A stretch of DNA of 64,000 bases from Stutzerimonas stutzeri (GCA_002345575.1 DDVX01000007.1:310001-374000), one strand, 5' to 3'. Counted from the stretch's first letter, positions 17,403-27,920 are shown. Translations and numbers: made by a program. The notes: generated by a model not told the origin, from the sequence alone.

Positions 17403-18320
17403 TCACTGGTTTGTCATAACCGCCGCTTCGATATCCGGATATCCCTTCGCCGCCAGTAAGGTATCGGCGATGGCTTGGGCCGCGACGGAAAGCTCATGAC
17501 CAGGCTTGGTAATAATGCCCACCGATCGCTCGATCACCGGCTCTGTCAAAGCGACGCAGCTGGCGCCCAGCTCAAGCATTTGCGCGCGGCACAACGCCGG
17601 TACAGCGCTGACTCCCAAGCCGCTGGCGACCATGCGCCCGACCGTCGCCAGCTGATGGCTCTCAAACTGCACTTGCAGGTAAAGGCCACGCTGGCGGAGA
17701 TGCTCTTCCAGCATGAAGCGCACTGTCGAGGGGCGCTGCAGGGTAATGAACGGGAAGCCAAGCAACTGCTGCCAAGCCAGCTCAGTGCAACCCGCCAACT
17801 CCGAATCAGCGGGCACCACGGCCACGAAGCGATCGCTATACAACGGCGTAAAATCCAACGGCATCCCCGGCTCCGGCTCAAAGGAAATGCCCAGCTCGAC
17901 CTGACTGTCTCGCACCATTTCCATGGCCTGCTCGTTGATCACGTCATGCACGGTGACGCTGATCGAGGGGTACTGCTGACGAAACGAGCGCAACACAGGT
18001 GGCAGCAGGTTTCCGGCGAAGGAAGGCATCGAAGCCAGCGCCACGCGCCCCTGCTGCAGGGTAAATCGCTGGCGTAATTCATCCTCGGCATTGTCCCAAT
18101 CAGCCAGCAGACGTCGTGCCAGCGGCAACAGCACTTCACCTTCCGGCGTCAGGCTGACGGCGCGGGTCGTGCGGCTGAACAGACGCCCGCCAAGACCTTC
18201 CTCCAACGCCTTGATGGTCAGGCTCAGCGCCGATTGCGATAGGTGCAAGCGTTCGCACGCCTGCACGAAGCTCAGAGATTGCGCGACGGCAAGAAATGCT
18301 CGCAGCTGCTTGACTGTCAT
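17403..18320 (-). CDS. LysR-family regulator, probable DhcR
   Basis: 305-aa LysR-type regulator: winged HTH at about residues 1-60 (FLAVAQSLSFVQACERLHLSQ) and a periplasmic-binding-protein-like effector domain. The ATG at 18320 (MTVKQLRAFL, preceded by GAGAG) was preferred to a TTG nine codons upstream. It is divergent from the CoA-transferase operon, and a perfect 21-bp inverted repeat lies between (18366-18386). The order regulator-dhcA-dhcB-atoB-permease resembles the P. aeruginosa dhc locus for dehydrocarnitine/3-ketoacid use, so DhcR is a likely but unproven name. Confidence 0.82.
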   Translation of the reverse strand: MTVKQLRAFLAVAQSLSFVQACERLHLSQSALSLTIKALEEGLGGRLFSRTTRAVSLTPEGEVLLPLARRLLADWDNAEDELRQRFTLQQGRVALASMPSFAGNLLPPVLRSFRQQYPSISVTVHDVINEQAMEMVRDSQVELGISFEPEPGMPLDFTPLYSDRFVAVVPADSELAGCTELAWQQLLGFPFITLQRPSTVRFMLEEHLRQRGLYLQVQFESHQLATVGRMVASGLGVSAVPALCRAQMLELGASCVALTEPVIERSVGIITKPGHELSVAAQAIADTLLAAKGYPDIEAAVMTNQ

Positions 18321-18365
18321 GTGTTCGCTCTCGAATACGCTTGGCAAGACGACAATCCGCCTGCA

Positions 18366-18386
18366 GATTGTTTCGAATTAACAATC
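18366..18386. promoter_or_regulatory. LysR-type operator in the divergent promoter
   Basis: GATTGTT and AACAATC form perfect 7-bp arms around a 7-bp AT-rich centre, containing the T-N11-A LysR core. It lies 46 bp upstream of the LysR gene and 89 bp upstream of the dhcA start. Confidence 0.65.
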
Positions 18387-18474
18387 AATAGTGCTTAAAA
18401 ATCAACTTAACAAATTACTTGTTCAAGGAAACACTCAGCTCTGCGAGTCTCCAAAAAACAAGAAGGACTTACTT

Positions 18475-19173
18475 ATGGCTGGTTTTGACAAACGCGTCAG
18501 CAGTTATGCCGAGGCGCTGGAAGGACTGCAAGACGGCATGACCGTTCTGGCTGGCGGCTTCGGCCTGTGTGGCATCCCGGAAAACCTGATCGCTGAGATC
18601 AAGCGCAAGGGCACGCGCGACCTGACAGTAGTTTCCAACAACTGCGGTATCGACGGCTTCGGGCTTGGCCTTCTGCTCGAAGACCGGCAGATTCGCAAGA
18701 TGATCGCCTCTTATGTCGGCGAGAACGCGCTGTTCGAAAGACAGCTGCTCGATGGCGAACTGGAAGTCGAACTGACACCTCAGGGCACTCTGGCCGAGAA
18801 GTTGCGCGCCGGCGGCGCCGGGATTCCGGCTTTCTATACCGCCACCGGTTACGGAACGCCCGTCGCTGAAGGCAAGGAAGTTCGCGAATTCGATGGCCGT
18901 CCGTACATTCTCGAAGAGTCCATAAAGGGCGACTTCGCCATCGTCAAGGCGTGGAAGGCCGATCACTACGGCAATCTGATCTACCGCCACACCGCGCAGA
19001 ATTTCAACCCGTTGGCTGCAGCTGCCGGCCGGATCACCGTGGTCGAAGTCGAAGAAATCGTCGAACCCGGCGAACTGGACCCCGCGCAGATCCACACGCC
19101 CGGCATCTACGTCGACCGGCTCATCTGCGGCACCTTCGAGAAGCGCATCGAGAAGCGCACCGTGCGCGACTGA
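18475..19173 (+). CDS. dhcA: 3-ketoacid CoA-transferase subunit A (DhcA/AtoD/ScoA type)
   Basis: 232-aa alpha subunit of a family-I CoA-transferase that activates a 3-ketoacid (acetoacetate or dehydrocarnitine) with succinyl-CoA or acetyl-CoA. Motifs: GGFGLCGIPENLI near residues 24-36 and SNNCGIDGFGLGLLL. The ATG at 18475 follows AGAAGGA and gives the usual MAGFDKRV N-terminus. It pairs with the next gene. Substrate assignment rests on locus order; acetoacetate is equally possible given AtoB and AtoE downstream. Confidence 0.85.
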   Translation: MAGFDKRVSSYAEALEGLQDGMTVLAGGFGLCGIPENLIAEIKRKGTRDLTVVSNNCGIDGFGLGLLLEDRQIRKMIASYVGENALFERQLLDGELEVELTPQGTLAEKLRAGGAGIPAFYTATGYGTPVAEGKEVREFDGRPYILEESIKGDFAIVKAWKADHYGNLIYRHTAQNFNPLAAAAGRITVVEVEEIVEPGELDPAQIHTPGIYVDRLICGTFEKRIEKRTVRD

Positions 19174-19209
19174 AACCTGTCGCCGTCTAACAACAAGAGG
19201 TTCAACCCC

Positions 19210-19866
19210 ATGGCACTCACCCGCGAACAAATGGCCCAGCGCGTCGCCCGCGAATTGCAGGACGGCTTCTACGTCAACCTCGGCATCGGCATCCCGACAC
19301 TGGTCGCCAACTACGTGCCCGAAGGCATGGAAGTGATGCTGCAGTCGGAGAACGGCCTGCTCGGCATGGGCGCCTTTCCCACCGAGGCGGAACTGGACGC
19401 TGACATGATCAACGCCGGCAAACAGACCGTCACCGCCCGCATCGGCGCCTCCATCTTCGACTCCGCCGAATCCTTCGCGATGATCCGCGGCGGCCACATC
19501 GACCTCACCGTGCTCGGCGCCTTTGAAGTCGACGTCAACGGCAACATCGCCTCCTGGATGATCCCCGGCAAGCTGGTCAAAGGCATGGGCGGAGCGATGG
19601 ATCTGGTGGCTGGCGCCGAGAACATCATTGTGCTGATGACTCACGCCTCCAAGGATGGCGAATCCAAGCTGCTGCCACAGTGCAATCTGCCGCTGACCGG
19701 CGCAGGCTGCATCAAGCGCGTGCTGACCGACCTGGCTTACCTGGAAATCGAAAATGGCGCGTTTGTGCTCAAGGAGCGCGCACCTGGCGTGAGCGTTGAG
19801 GAAATCGTCGCCAAGACCGCCGGCAAGCTGGTAGTGCCGGACAACGTACCGGAAATGACCTTTTAA
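19210..19866 (+). CDS. dhcB: 3-ketoacid CoA-transferase subunit B (DhcB/AtoA/ScoB type)
   Basis: 218-aa beta subunit. The catalytic Glu47 is in MLQSENGLLGMG; GIGIPTLVANYVP at about 25-37 and GGHIDLTVLGAFEVD are family landmarks, and the last residues NVPEMTF match ScoB proteins. It follows dhcA by 36 bp with an AAGAGG ribosome site and precedes atoB. Confidence 0.87.
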   Translation: MALTREQMAQRVARELQDGFYVNLGIGIPTLVANYVPEGMEVMLQSENGLLGMGAFPTEAELDADMINAGKQTVTARIGASIFDSAESFAMIRGGHIDLTVLGAFEVDVNGNIASWMIPGKLVKGMGGAMDLVAGAENIIVLMTHASKDGESKLLPQCNLPLTGAGCIKRVLTDLAYLEIENGAFVLKERAPGVSVEEIVAKTAGKLVVPDNVPEMTF

Positions 19867-19899
19867 TCTCTCTGATTGGAATTGAGCCGGAGCCAGAAC

Positions 19900-21081
<1,182 letters not shown>

Positions 21082-21225
21082 CTTTCACCGGTAAGCACTC
21101 AAGGAGGCCAACTCAGCACTACCGCCAACGGGCGACGTCTTACCAAGACACCAACAGAGGCTCGCTTCGCCGTGTTACGACGCGGCAAGCGATGCTTAAC
21201 AAAAAGAATAAACAGGAACACGACA

Positions 21226-22572
21226 ATGATTAACAGCATAACTGCGTTGAGCGTTAGGCTCGTCCAGCGCTATCTCCCCTCACCTTTTGTATTCGCGATT
21301 CTTCTCAGCCTGTTCGTGCTGGCCGCGAGCATAATGACCACCGGTCAAAGCCTGCCCTCCATGGCCAAGCACTGGGGCACGGGTTTCTGGACGCTGCTGA
21401 CCTTCGCCATGCAGATGGCGCTGATCCTGGTCACCGGCCATGCACTTGCCAGCGCGCCCGTGATCCATCGCATGCTGGCCAGGCTCGCTCGCGCAGCCAA
21501 AACACCTGCCCGCGCCGTAGTGCTGGTCACTCTGATTGCGCTGGCGGGCTCGTGGATCAACTGGGGCTTCGGCCTGGTGATCGGTGCGGTGTTCGCCCGC
21601 GCCCTGGCCCGCGAGGTCAAGGGCGTCGACTATCCGCTGCTGGTGGCATCCGCCTATTCAGGCTTCCTGATCTGGCATGGCGGCCTGTCCGGCTCGGTCC
21701 CGCTGTCGCTGGCCAGCGGTGGTGCCGACCTGGAACGCATGACCGGCGGCGTTATCGCCTCCGCCATTGGCGTTGGCGTTGGCGATACCCTGTTCACCAC
21801 GCTGAACCTGAGCATCATCGCCCTGCTCGTCATCGGTCTGCCAATACTCAACTGGGCCATGCATCCCAAACAGCCGAAGGTCGCCGACCCGGCCCTGCTG
21901 GTCGACCCGGAGCACAAGCCGCTACCTCGCGAAACCATCGCGCAGCGCCTGGATGACAGCAGCATTCTGAACTTGCTCATCGTCGCCGTAGGCGCTGTTT
22001 ACTTCGTCTACTACTTCGCCGAGAACGGCTTTGCGTTGACGCTGAATATCGTCATCGGCCTGTTCCTGTTTTTCGGCCTTGCGCTGCATGGCTCGCCAGA
22101 GCGCTACATGCGCGCGGTACAAGACGGTATCGGCGGTATCAGCGGCATCGTCATCCAGTTCCCCTTCTACGCAGGGATCATGGGCATGATGGTCGGCGCC
22201 AATGCCGACGGCCTGTCGCTGGGCAAGCAGATCACCGACACTTTCATCGCCTGGTCGACGGCCGACACCTTTCCAATGCTGGCCTTCCTCAGTGCCGGCC
22301 TGGTCAACGTCTTCGTACCGTCCGGCGGCGGCCAGTGGGCGGTGCAAGGCCCCATCATGCTGCCAGCTGGCGAAGCCCTTGGTGTAGCACCAGCGGTCAC
22401 GGCCATGGCGATTGCCTGGGGTGATGCCTGGACCAACATGATCCAGCCATTCTGGGCGCTGCCGATCCTGGCCATCGTCGGCCTGGGTGCACGCGACATC
22501 ATGGGCTACTGCCTGCTAATCCTCGTGTACTCCGGCCTGGTCATCTCCGGCTGCTTCTATTTCCTCACCTGA
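21226..22572 (+). CDS. atoE: AtoE-type short-chain fatty acid permease
   Basis: 448-aa polytopic inner-membrane protein of the AtoE family, with about 11-12 hydrophobic segments. Landmarks are SWINWGFGLVIGAVFAR, the substrate-pathway segment FVPSGGGQWAVQGPIM, and WGDAWTNMIQPFWALP. It probably imports acetoacetate or short-chain acids for the dhcAB-atoB enzymes. The ATG at 21226 was chosen over an upstream in-frame codon because it begins the first hydrophobic segment; AGGA lies 10 bases before. The 144-bp gap after atoB shows no other gene. Confidence 0.88.
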   Translation: MINSITALSVRLVQRYLPSPFVFAILLSLFVLAASIMTTGQSLPSMAKHWGTGFWTLLTFAMQMALILVTGHALASAPVIHRMLARLARAAKTPARAVVLVTLIALAGSWINWGFGLVIGAVFARALAREVKGVDYPLLVASAYSGFLIWHGGLSGSVPLSLASGGADLERMTGGVIASAIGVGVGDTLFTTLNLSIIALLVIGLPILNWAMHPKQPKVADPALLVDPEHKPLPRETIAQRLDDSSILNLLIVAVGAVYFVYYFAENGFALTLNIVIGLFLFFGLALHGSPERYMRAVQDGIGGISGIVIQFPFYAGIMGMMVGANADGLSLGKQITDTFIAWSTADTFPMLAFLSAGLVNVFVPSGGGQWAVQGPIMLPAGEALGVAPAVTAMAIAWGDAWTNMIQPFWALPILAIVGLGARDIMGYCLLILVYSGLVISGCFYFLT

Positions 22573-22593
22573 CAAACGTAGCCGCAGCACACG

Positions 22594-22622
22594 AACCCCG
22601 CTTATGCGGGGTTTCGTTTTTT
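22594..22622 (+). terminator. Terminator after atoE
   Basis: Stem AACCCCGC / GCGGGGTT with loop TTAT, then TCG and a run of six T. It is 21 bp after the stop. Confidence 0.85.
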
Positions 22623-22834
22623 AGCGCGAACGTGCTTCTCTCCCAAGTGACGAGCGGCGAAATCTTTTTTTACAAAGACGTGTCCCAGCTAACAGATCAG
22701 GATCAGGTTCTGTAGTAGCGAACGAAACCTGGCGCGCGATATTCATCGCAATTGAAAGTGGTATTCGGATCGAATATTTGCAGGCAGCTACCGCCTCGAC
22801 TGAGCGGCAATGAAGACTCGAAAGGGAAATAACG

Positions 22835-24373
22835 ATGCTCTTCAACTCCATGGAATTCATCGCCGGGTTTCTGCCGGTAGTTCTGCTGGGCTTCATCCTG
22901 CTTGCCGGAAGTGGCAGGCATCGCCACGCGGCCATCTGGCTTACGCTGACGTCACTGGTTTTCTACGGCTGGTGGAACCCTACATACGTACCACTGCTGG
23001 TTGGCAGCATGCTGTCCAACTACCTGATCGGCGGATACCTGATACGCCATCAGTCACGCGCCGTACTGGTGCTAAGTGTCGCCGCCAACATCGCATTGCT
23101 TGGTTATTACAAATACACGGGCTTCCTTTTCGGCACGCTCGATGAGGCCTTAGGTCTTGGCTGGTCTGTGGGCGACATTATCCTGCCGCTGGCTATTTCC
23201 TTCTTTACCTTCCAGCAGATCGCCTATCTCGTCGACGCCCATGACGGCCAGGTGAGCGAGCACGACTTCGTCAACTACTGCCTCTTCATCAGTTTTTTCC
23301 CGCAGCTGATCGCCGGTCCAATCACCCATCACAGGGAGATGCTCCGCCAGTTCAAGGATCCCGACACCTTTCGCCCGCGACTGGACAACCTGTCCATCGG
23401 ACTGACGGTCTTCCTGCTCGGGCTGTTCAAGAAGGTGATCATTGCCGACCCACTGGGCGCGCAGGCCTCACCGGTCTTCGCGGTCGCCGCCGATGGTACG
23501 GTGCCGGCGCTCTATGACGCCTGGTTCGGCGCGCTTTCCTACACGCTGCAGATCTATTTCGATTTCTCTGCCTACAGCGACATGGCCATCGGCCTGGCGC
23601 TGCTGTTCGGGATGCGCCTGCCGGTCAACTTCAACAGCCCGTTCAAGGCACATAACGTCATCGACTACTGGTCGCGCTGGCACATGACGCTGACACGCTT
23701 TCTCACTGCCTACATCTATAACCCCATCGTCATGCAGATCACCCGTTCACGCATGGCCGCCGGTAAACCGCTGCCGCGCCGCGGCAAGATGAGCCTGAGT
23801 ACCTTCGTCGTCCTGGTGGCCTACCCCACCGTACTGACCATGTTCATCTCCGGCATCTGGCACGGCGCGGGCTGGCAATTCGTGGTGTTCGGCCTGCTGC
23901 ACGGCTTCTATCTGGTGGTCGCTCACGGCTATCGGGCCTGGAAGGCAAGTCGGGGACTGCCGCTCGACAGCGACAAGCGCTTGAATCACTGCACCGCCGT
24001 GCTGCTGACCTTTTTCTGTGTGGTGGTGGCCATGGTGTTCTTCCGCGCCGAAAGCGTGCAGGCGGCGCTGGCGATACTCACCGGCATGGTCGGCCTGAGC
24101 GACCTGAGCACCAAGTTCGATAAATCGGATTACCTCACCCTGGCACTGCTGCTGGCCTTCGTCTGGCTGATGCCCAACGTCCAGCAGTGGATGGCGCGCT
24201 TTCGTACCGCCTTGGATGCAAAACCGCAGGAAAGCTGGCTGCTGCGCTGGCTACCCGCCGCCTCATGGAGCCCGACACCCGCCATTGGTGCGGCCATCGG
24301 CGTGCTGGGTTTCTTCGCCCTTGCCGTGGCGTTCTCGGTGGCGCCTACCGAGTTTCTCTACTTTCAGTTCTGA
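22835..24373 (+). CDS. MBOAT-family membrane O-acyltransferase (DltB/AlgI-like)
   Basis: 512-aa polytopic membrane protein of the MBOAT family. The family signature is clear: FYGWWNPTYVPLL near the N-terminus, SFFTFQQIAYLVD, QIYFDFSAYSDMAIG, NFNSPF, WSRWHMTLTRFL and the invariant histidine His343 in SGIWHGAGWQF. Such proteins pass acyl groups from a cytoplasmic donor across the membrane to a polymer: alginate (AlgI) or D-alanine on teichoic acid (DltB). It opens a four-gene operon with an acyl carrier protein and an SGNH-like partner but no adjacent alginate genes, so the polymer is unknown. The 212 bp between the atoE terminator and this start holds no gene. Confidence 0.88.
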   Translation: MLFNSMEFIAGFLPVVLLGFILLAGSGRHRHAAIWLTLTSLVFYGWWNPTYVPLLVGSMLSNYLIGGYLIRHQSRAVLVLSVAANIALLGYYKYTGFLFGTLDEALGLGWSVGDIILPLAISFFTFQQIAYLVDAHDGQVSEHDFVNYCLFISFFPQLIAGPITHHREMLRQFKDPDTFRPRLDNLSIGLTVFLLGLFKKVIIADPLGAQASPVFAVAADGTVPALYDAWFGALSYTLQIYFDFSAYSDMAIGLALLFGMRLPVNFNSPFKAHNVIDYWSRWHMTLTRFLTAYIYNPIVMQITRSRMAAGKPLPRRGKMSLSTFVVLVAYPTVLTMFISGIWHGAGWQFVVFGLLHGFYLVVAHGYRAWKASRGLPLDSDKRLNHCTAVLLTFFCVVVAMVFFRAESVQAALAILTGMVGLSDLSTKFDKSDYLTLALLLAFVWLMPNVQQWMARFRTALDAKPQESWLLRWLPAASWSPTPAIGAAIGVLGFFALAVAFSVAPTEFLYFQF

Positions 24374-24394
24374 CCCTCAAGGAGAACACAGGCA

Positions 24395-26317
24395 ATGGAT
24401 CAGCTTCTCTGGCTAGCCGAACATCCGAACTTGAGCGAAGCCATAGGCGAGGCCAAACGCGAGATCGATCCGCTCGCGCGGCTTGTAGCAACCACACGGC
24501 TGGCCGGTTTTCGTCGGGACTTTACTCTGACAATGCGCTTGGATCGGCTGGCAAACGAAGGCTTGCAGGTGGTGACCAGCAACGAAGCACCGGTTGCGGG
24601 TCTGCGGCCTTTGCGTATCGCCCTGCTCGCCTCGCATACGGTGGATCATTTGCTGCCAGCGATCCGCGTCGCCGGACTGCAACGAAACCTGGCGCTCAAG
24701 GTGCATGTAGCGCCGTATGGCATGTACCGCCAGGCGCTGCTAAAGGACGATGCGGAGCTGACGAGCTTCACGCCGCAATTGATCGTGCTGGCACTGGATG
24801 CGCGCGATGCACCCCTGCAACTACCTCTGGAGGCATCGGCCGAAGAGGCGGAGGCTGCGGTGAATGCGCGTGTCGAAGAACTGCGCCTGCTCTGGCGCCG
24901 CGCCCGTGAACGTTATGCCGCGCAAGTAGTGCAGCAAACGATCGTGCCGGCCGATCCGCCGATTTTCGGCTCGTTCGAAGCGCTGGTCCCTGCGTCGCCC
25001 TGGGCCCTGATCGAGCGCCTCAACGCAGCCATCCGCCATGCCGCCCGGGAAGACGGCGTGCTGCTGATGGATCTTGCCTGGGAAGCGGCACGCGGCAGCT
25101 ACGGCGATGGTCTGGCCGAACCATTGCGCTGGCACCAGGCCAAGCAGCTAATCAGCCCAAACCTGGCGCCTCTGTACGGTGACCAGTTGGCCCGTATTGC
25201 CGCTGCCAGCGTAGGGCTGTCACGTAAATGCCTGGTGCTAGACCTGGACAACACGCTCTGGGGCGGCGTGGTCGGTGACGACGGCGTTGAGGGCCTGCAT
25301 CTGGGACAAGGCTCGCCCAGCGGCGAAGCATTTCTCGCGTTCCAGCGCTACGCAGCGCTGTTGGCTCGCCGCGGAGTCATCCTCGCGGTGTGCAGCAAGA
25401 ACGATCAACGCGTCGCCGAGGCGGCATTCAACCATCCTGAAATGGCGCTCAAGCGCAGCGATATTGCCGCCTTCGTCGCCAACTGGGAGGACAAGGCCGG
25501 CAACCTGCGGCGCATCGCCTCGATGCTGGATATCGGCCTGGACAGCCTGGTTTTCGTCGATGACAACCCCGCCGAGCGCGATATCGTGCGACGCGAGCTG
25601 CCGGAAGTCGCAGTACCGGAGCTGCCCGATGATGTCGCGGACTATCCGGCACGCCTCGCAGCAGCGGGCTATTTCGAAGCTGTCTCCTTTACCTCAGACG
25701 ACGCCACGCGCGGGCGCAACTACGCGCTGAACGCCGAACGCAAGGTCGCCCTGGAGCAAGCCACCGACATGGAAGGCTACCTGCTTGGCCTGAACATGGT
25801 GCTGCATGCCAAGCCGATAGGCGACGCTGAGTTGGCCCGCAGTACCCAGCTGCTTAACAAGACCAACCAGTTCAACCTCACCACGCGCCGCTACAGCGAA
25901 GCGGAAGTCGAACGTTTCGCCCGCGAAGCGCCTCGGTCGCTGGCGTTAGCGTTCCGCCTTGCGGACAAGTACGGCGACAACGGGCTGATCAGCGTGGTAC
26001 TGGCCCGCCCCGACCCCGCCTTCTCCGACCAGGAGCTGCTGATCGACAGCTGGCTTATGAGCTGCCGCGTACTAGGTCGCCAAGTCGAGGAAGCCGTTCT
26101 CGAAGTGCTTGTCGATGCCGCCAGGGCAGCCGGCTATCACGCTCTGGTCGGCGAATACCGTCCCAGCGGACGCAACGGCATGGTTGCCGAACACTACCCG
26201 AAGCTGGGCTTCGCTCAGTACCCAGCACCCATCGAGGCTGCCAGCGATGCAACGTTCTGGCGCTACGACCTGAGCGCCAACCGGCCCACCCGCCATTTCA
26301 TTGAGATAAAACCATGA
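24395..26317 (+). CDS. FkbH-like HAD protein (acyl-carrier loading)
   Basis: 640-aa protein: an N-terminal FkbH-type domain (about 60-270), a HAD IIIC domain starting at LVLDLDNTLWGG with Asp283 and Asp285 and VFVDDNPAERDIV further on, and a C-terminal GNAT-like domain (LLNKTNQFNLTTRRY ... GLISVV ... SCRVLGRQVEEAVLE). Characterised FkbH proteins dephosphorylate 1,3-bisphosphoglycerate and load the glyceryl group on a carrier protein. It begins 21 bp after the MBOAT gene and its stop overlaps the carrier-protein start by 4 bp. A glyceryl donor role is therefore plausible; the true substrate is unknown. Confidence 0.85.
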   Translation: MDQLLWLAEHPNLSEAIGEAKREIDPLARLVATTRLAGFRRDFTLTMRLDRLANEGLQVVTSNEAPVAGLRPLRIALLASHTVDHLLPAIRVAGLQRNLALKVHVAPYGMYRQALLKDDAELTSFTPQLIVLALDARDAPLQLPLEASAEEAEAAVNARVEELRLLWRRARERYAAQVVQQTIVPADPPIFGSFEALVPASPWALIERLNAAIRHAAREDGVLLMDLAWEAARGSYGDGLAEPLRWHQAKQLISPNLAPLYGDQLARIAAASVGLSRKCLVLDLDNTLWGGVVGDDGVEGLHLGQGSPSGEAFLAFQRYAALLARRGVILAVCSKNDQRVAEAAFNHPEMALKRSDIAAFVANWEDKAGNLRRIASMLDIGLDSLVFVDDNPAERDIVRRELPEVAVPELPDDVADYPARLAAAGYFEAVSFTSDDATRGRNYALNAERKVALEQATDMEGYLLGLNMVLHAKPIGDAELARSTQLLNKTNQFNLTTRRYSEAEVERFAREAPRSLALAFRLADKYGDNGLISVVLARPDPAFSDQELLIDSWLMSCRVLGRQVEEAVLEVLVDAARAAGYHALVGEYRPSGRNGMVAEHYPKLGFAQYPAPIEAASDATFWRYDLSANRPTRHFIEIKP

Positions 26318-26562
26318 CCGAAGCAGAAATCATCAACGCACTTACAACGGTCTTTCACGACGTGTTCGACGACGACAGCATCGTCCTCTCGCCGGAAATG
26401 ACCGCCAACGATATTGACGGCTGGGATAGCCAGACTCACGTCATGCTCACGGTCGCGGCGGAACAGCGATTCGGCATCAAATTTCGCACGGCAGAGCTGG
26501 AGTCGCTACGCAATGTCGGCCATTTCGCGCAGGTTATCAGCGCCAAGCTCGAAGGACGGTAG
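26314..26562 (+). CDS. acyl carrier protein
   Basis: 82-aa four-helix carrier protein with the phosphopantetheine site DGWDSQTHV, modified Ser39. It has an acidic N-terminal helix (MTEAEIINALTTVFHDVF) and a short C-terminal helix. ATGA overlap with the FkbH-like gene points to a dedicated partner. It corresponds to DltC in a Dlt-type arrangement, loaded here by the FkbH-like protein. A phosphopantetheinyl transferase is not encoded nearby. Confidence 0.88.
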   Translation: MTEAEIINALTTVFHDVFDDDSIVLSPEMTANDIDGWDSQTHVMLTVAAEQRFGIKFRTAELESLRNVGHFAQVISAKLEGR

Positions 26563-26564
26563 CC

Positions 26565-27635
26565 GTGCATCAGAGCGCTGGAGCATCCAAAACCGGGAGC
26601 GAGGATGAGCAGGCCGCCGCTGGCGCAACGGACCGGGCAGCACGGTATCTCCTGGCAATACTGGCCGGGCTGATCGGTGCTCTTACCTTGTTCTGCCTGA
26701 CGTTGTTTGGTTTGGAGCGGACCGGCAACCTGCCGCCACCTGCGTTCTCAAACAGCCTGTGCGTTGACGAGAAACTCAACTTCCTGCGGGACAACCCTAT
26801 CCTCTCGCCCAACCTGCTAGTCATCGGCTCATCGGTGGCGTGGCGGCATGTCGACGGCAATGCGTTGATCCAGGCGATGCCCCAGGTCCGCCCGATGAAT
26901 GGCGCGTTCTGTGGTCTGTTCGCCAACCAATCCACCTATGTTGGCCACTGGTTACTCGACCGGGAACCGAGCATCCGCAATGTTGTGATGATCACCAACC
27001 CGCAAGATTTCACCGGTTGCTGGAAAGCGCCGACAGCTGTTTTCGACCGCGAGGACGTCACGCCCTTCGTGTTTGGCGGCGCGCCACGGTGGGGCTATTA
27101 CATGCGCTATTTCGCCCCGCAGTCGTTGGTGCGCAACGCGCTGAGCGTCAAGGCGCAGCGCGCCGGAGAGATCGAATGGGACCCGCTGGTGTTCAACCGC
27201 TTCGGTGATGGCCCGCTGCAGACCAGTAATACCCGCGAACTGCTTTATGGCCGCCCGGACGCGCTGGACCACAACTGCTTCGATGCGCTGCGAGACATGA
27301 GTTCACGTCTGCAGCGCGAAGGCCGCACGTTGATGGTGGTGTCTACACCGCTGCACCCGCAATGGAAGGAAACATACGACCCGGACGGCACCTTTCTCGC
27401 TGATTTCGACGCGCGCGTTACCGCCGCTTTAGAGCCGTCCGGTAGCACTTACTGGAACGCCGACAAGGATTGGCTAACGCCGCTGGATTCATTCGTCGAT
27501 GCAGTGCATTTGCGCTGGTCTGCGGTGCCGGAATTCACCATGGCACTGGCCGAGCAGATAAGCCAAACCGCCAGTGAGACAGCTGCACCAAAAGTGGCCA
27601 ACCGTTCCGCCGAACGGCAATTGCCGGCCTTTTGA
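26565..27635 (+). CDS. membrane-anchored SGNH-like protein (DltD/AlgJ-like position)
   Basis: 356 aa. One membrane segment at about residues 28-50 should place the rest in the periplasm. The domain has SGNH features: a GSS block with Ser89/Ser90 in LLVIGSSVAWRH and a C-terminal Asp312-x-x-His315 in DAVHLRW, giving a possible Ser-Asp-His triad. It starts with GTG only 2 bp after the carrier-protein stop, with GAAGGA upstream. Its role is probably final acyl transfer onto, or editing of, the polymer, as DltD or AlgJ/AlgX do. I do not recognise a named family beyond SGNH. Confidence 0.7.
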   Translation: MHQSAGASKTGSEDEQAAAGATDRAARYLLAILAGLIGALTLFCLTLFGLERTGNLPPPAFSNSLCVDEKLNFLRDNPILSPNLLVIGSSVAWRHVDGNALIQAMPQVRPMNGAFCGLFANQSTYVGHWLLDREPSIRNVVMITNPQDFTGCWKAPTAVFDREDVTPFVFGGAPRWGYYMRYFAPQSLVRNALSVKAQRAGEIEWDPLVFNRFGDGPLQTSNTRELLYGRPDALDHNCFDALRDMSSRLQREGRTLMVVSTPLHPQWKETYDPDGTFLADFDARVTAALEPSGSTYWNADKDWLTPLDSFVDAVHLRWSAVPEFTMALAEQISQTASETAAPKVANRSAERQLPAF

Positions 27636-27698
27636 CGCCGTGCTATTTAAGTGACTGTATTACGTCGTATCTCGTAACATTCCAGGGAAGAAAAGCCG

Positions 27699-27920
27699 AT
27701 GGACACTAAAACGGTTGCAATGAAAGGTGCCGAGCAGTGGGGAGTCGTCTACTCGTACGGCAGCGTATTGGCGATATTCGAAAACGAGCAGGATGCTTTG
27801 CTCGAAGCGAACAGCTTCGGCGGCGCAGCAGTAAGGATTGTGCAGAAGGCATTGGGCGTCTGCGACGGCGGAAAACCCGACGCAACTCTACAATTGCAGG
27901 CGACCCAGGCGATCGCCTGA
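27699..27920 (+). CDS. small protein of unknown function
   Basis: 73 aa, predicted soluble, no signal or membrane segment, one cysteine near the C-terminus. ATG preceded by AGGGAAG. It is 63 bp downstream of the SGNH-like gene and on the same strand, so it could be a fifth operon member. I do not recognise the family. It is convergent with the SAF-domain oxidoreductase, whose stop lies 25 bp away. Confidence 0.55.
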   Translation: MDTKTVAMKGAEQWGVVYSYGSVLAIFENEQDALLEANSFGGAAVRIVQKALGVCDGGKPDATLQLQATQAIA

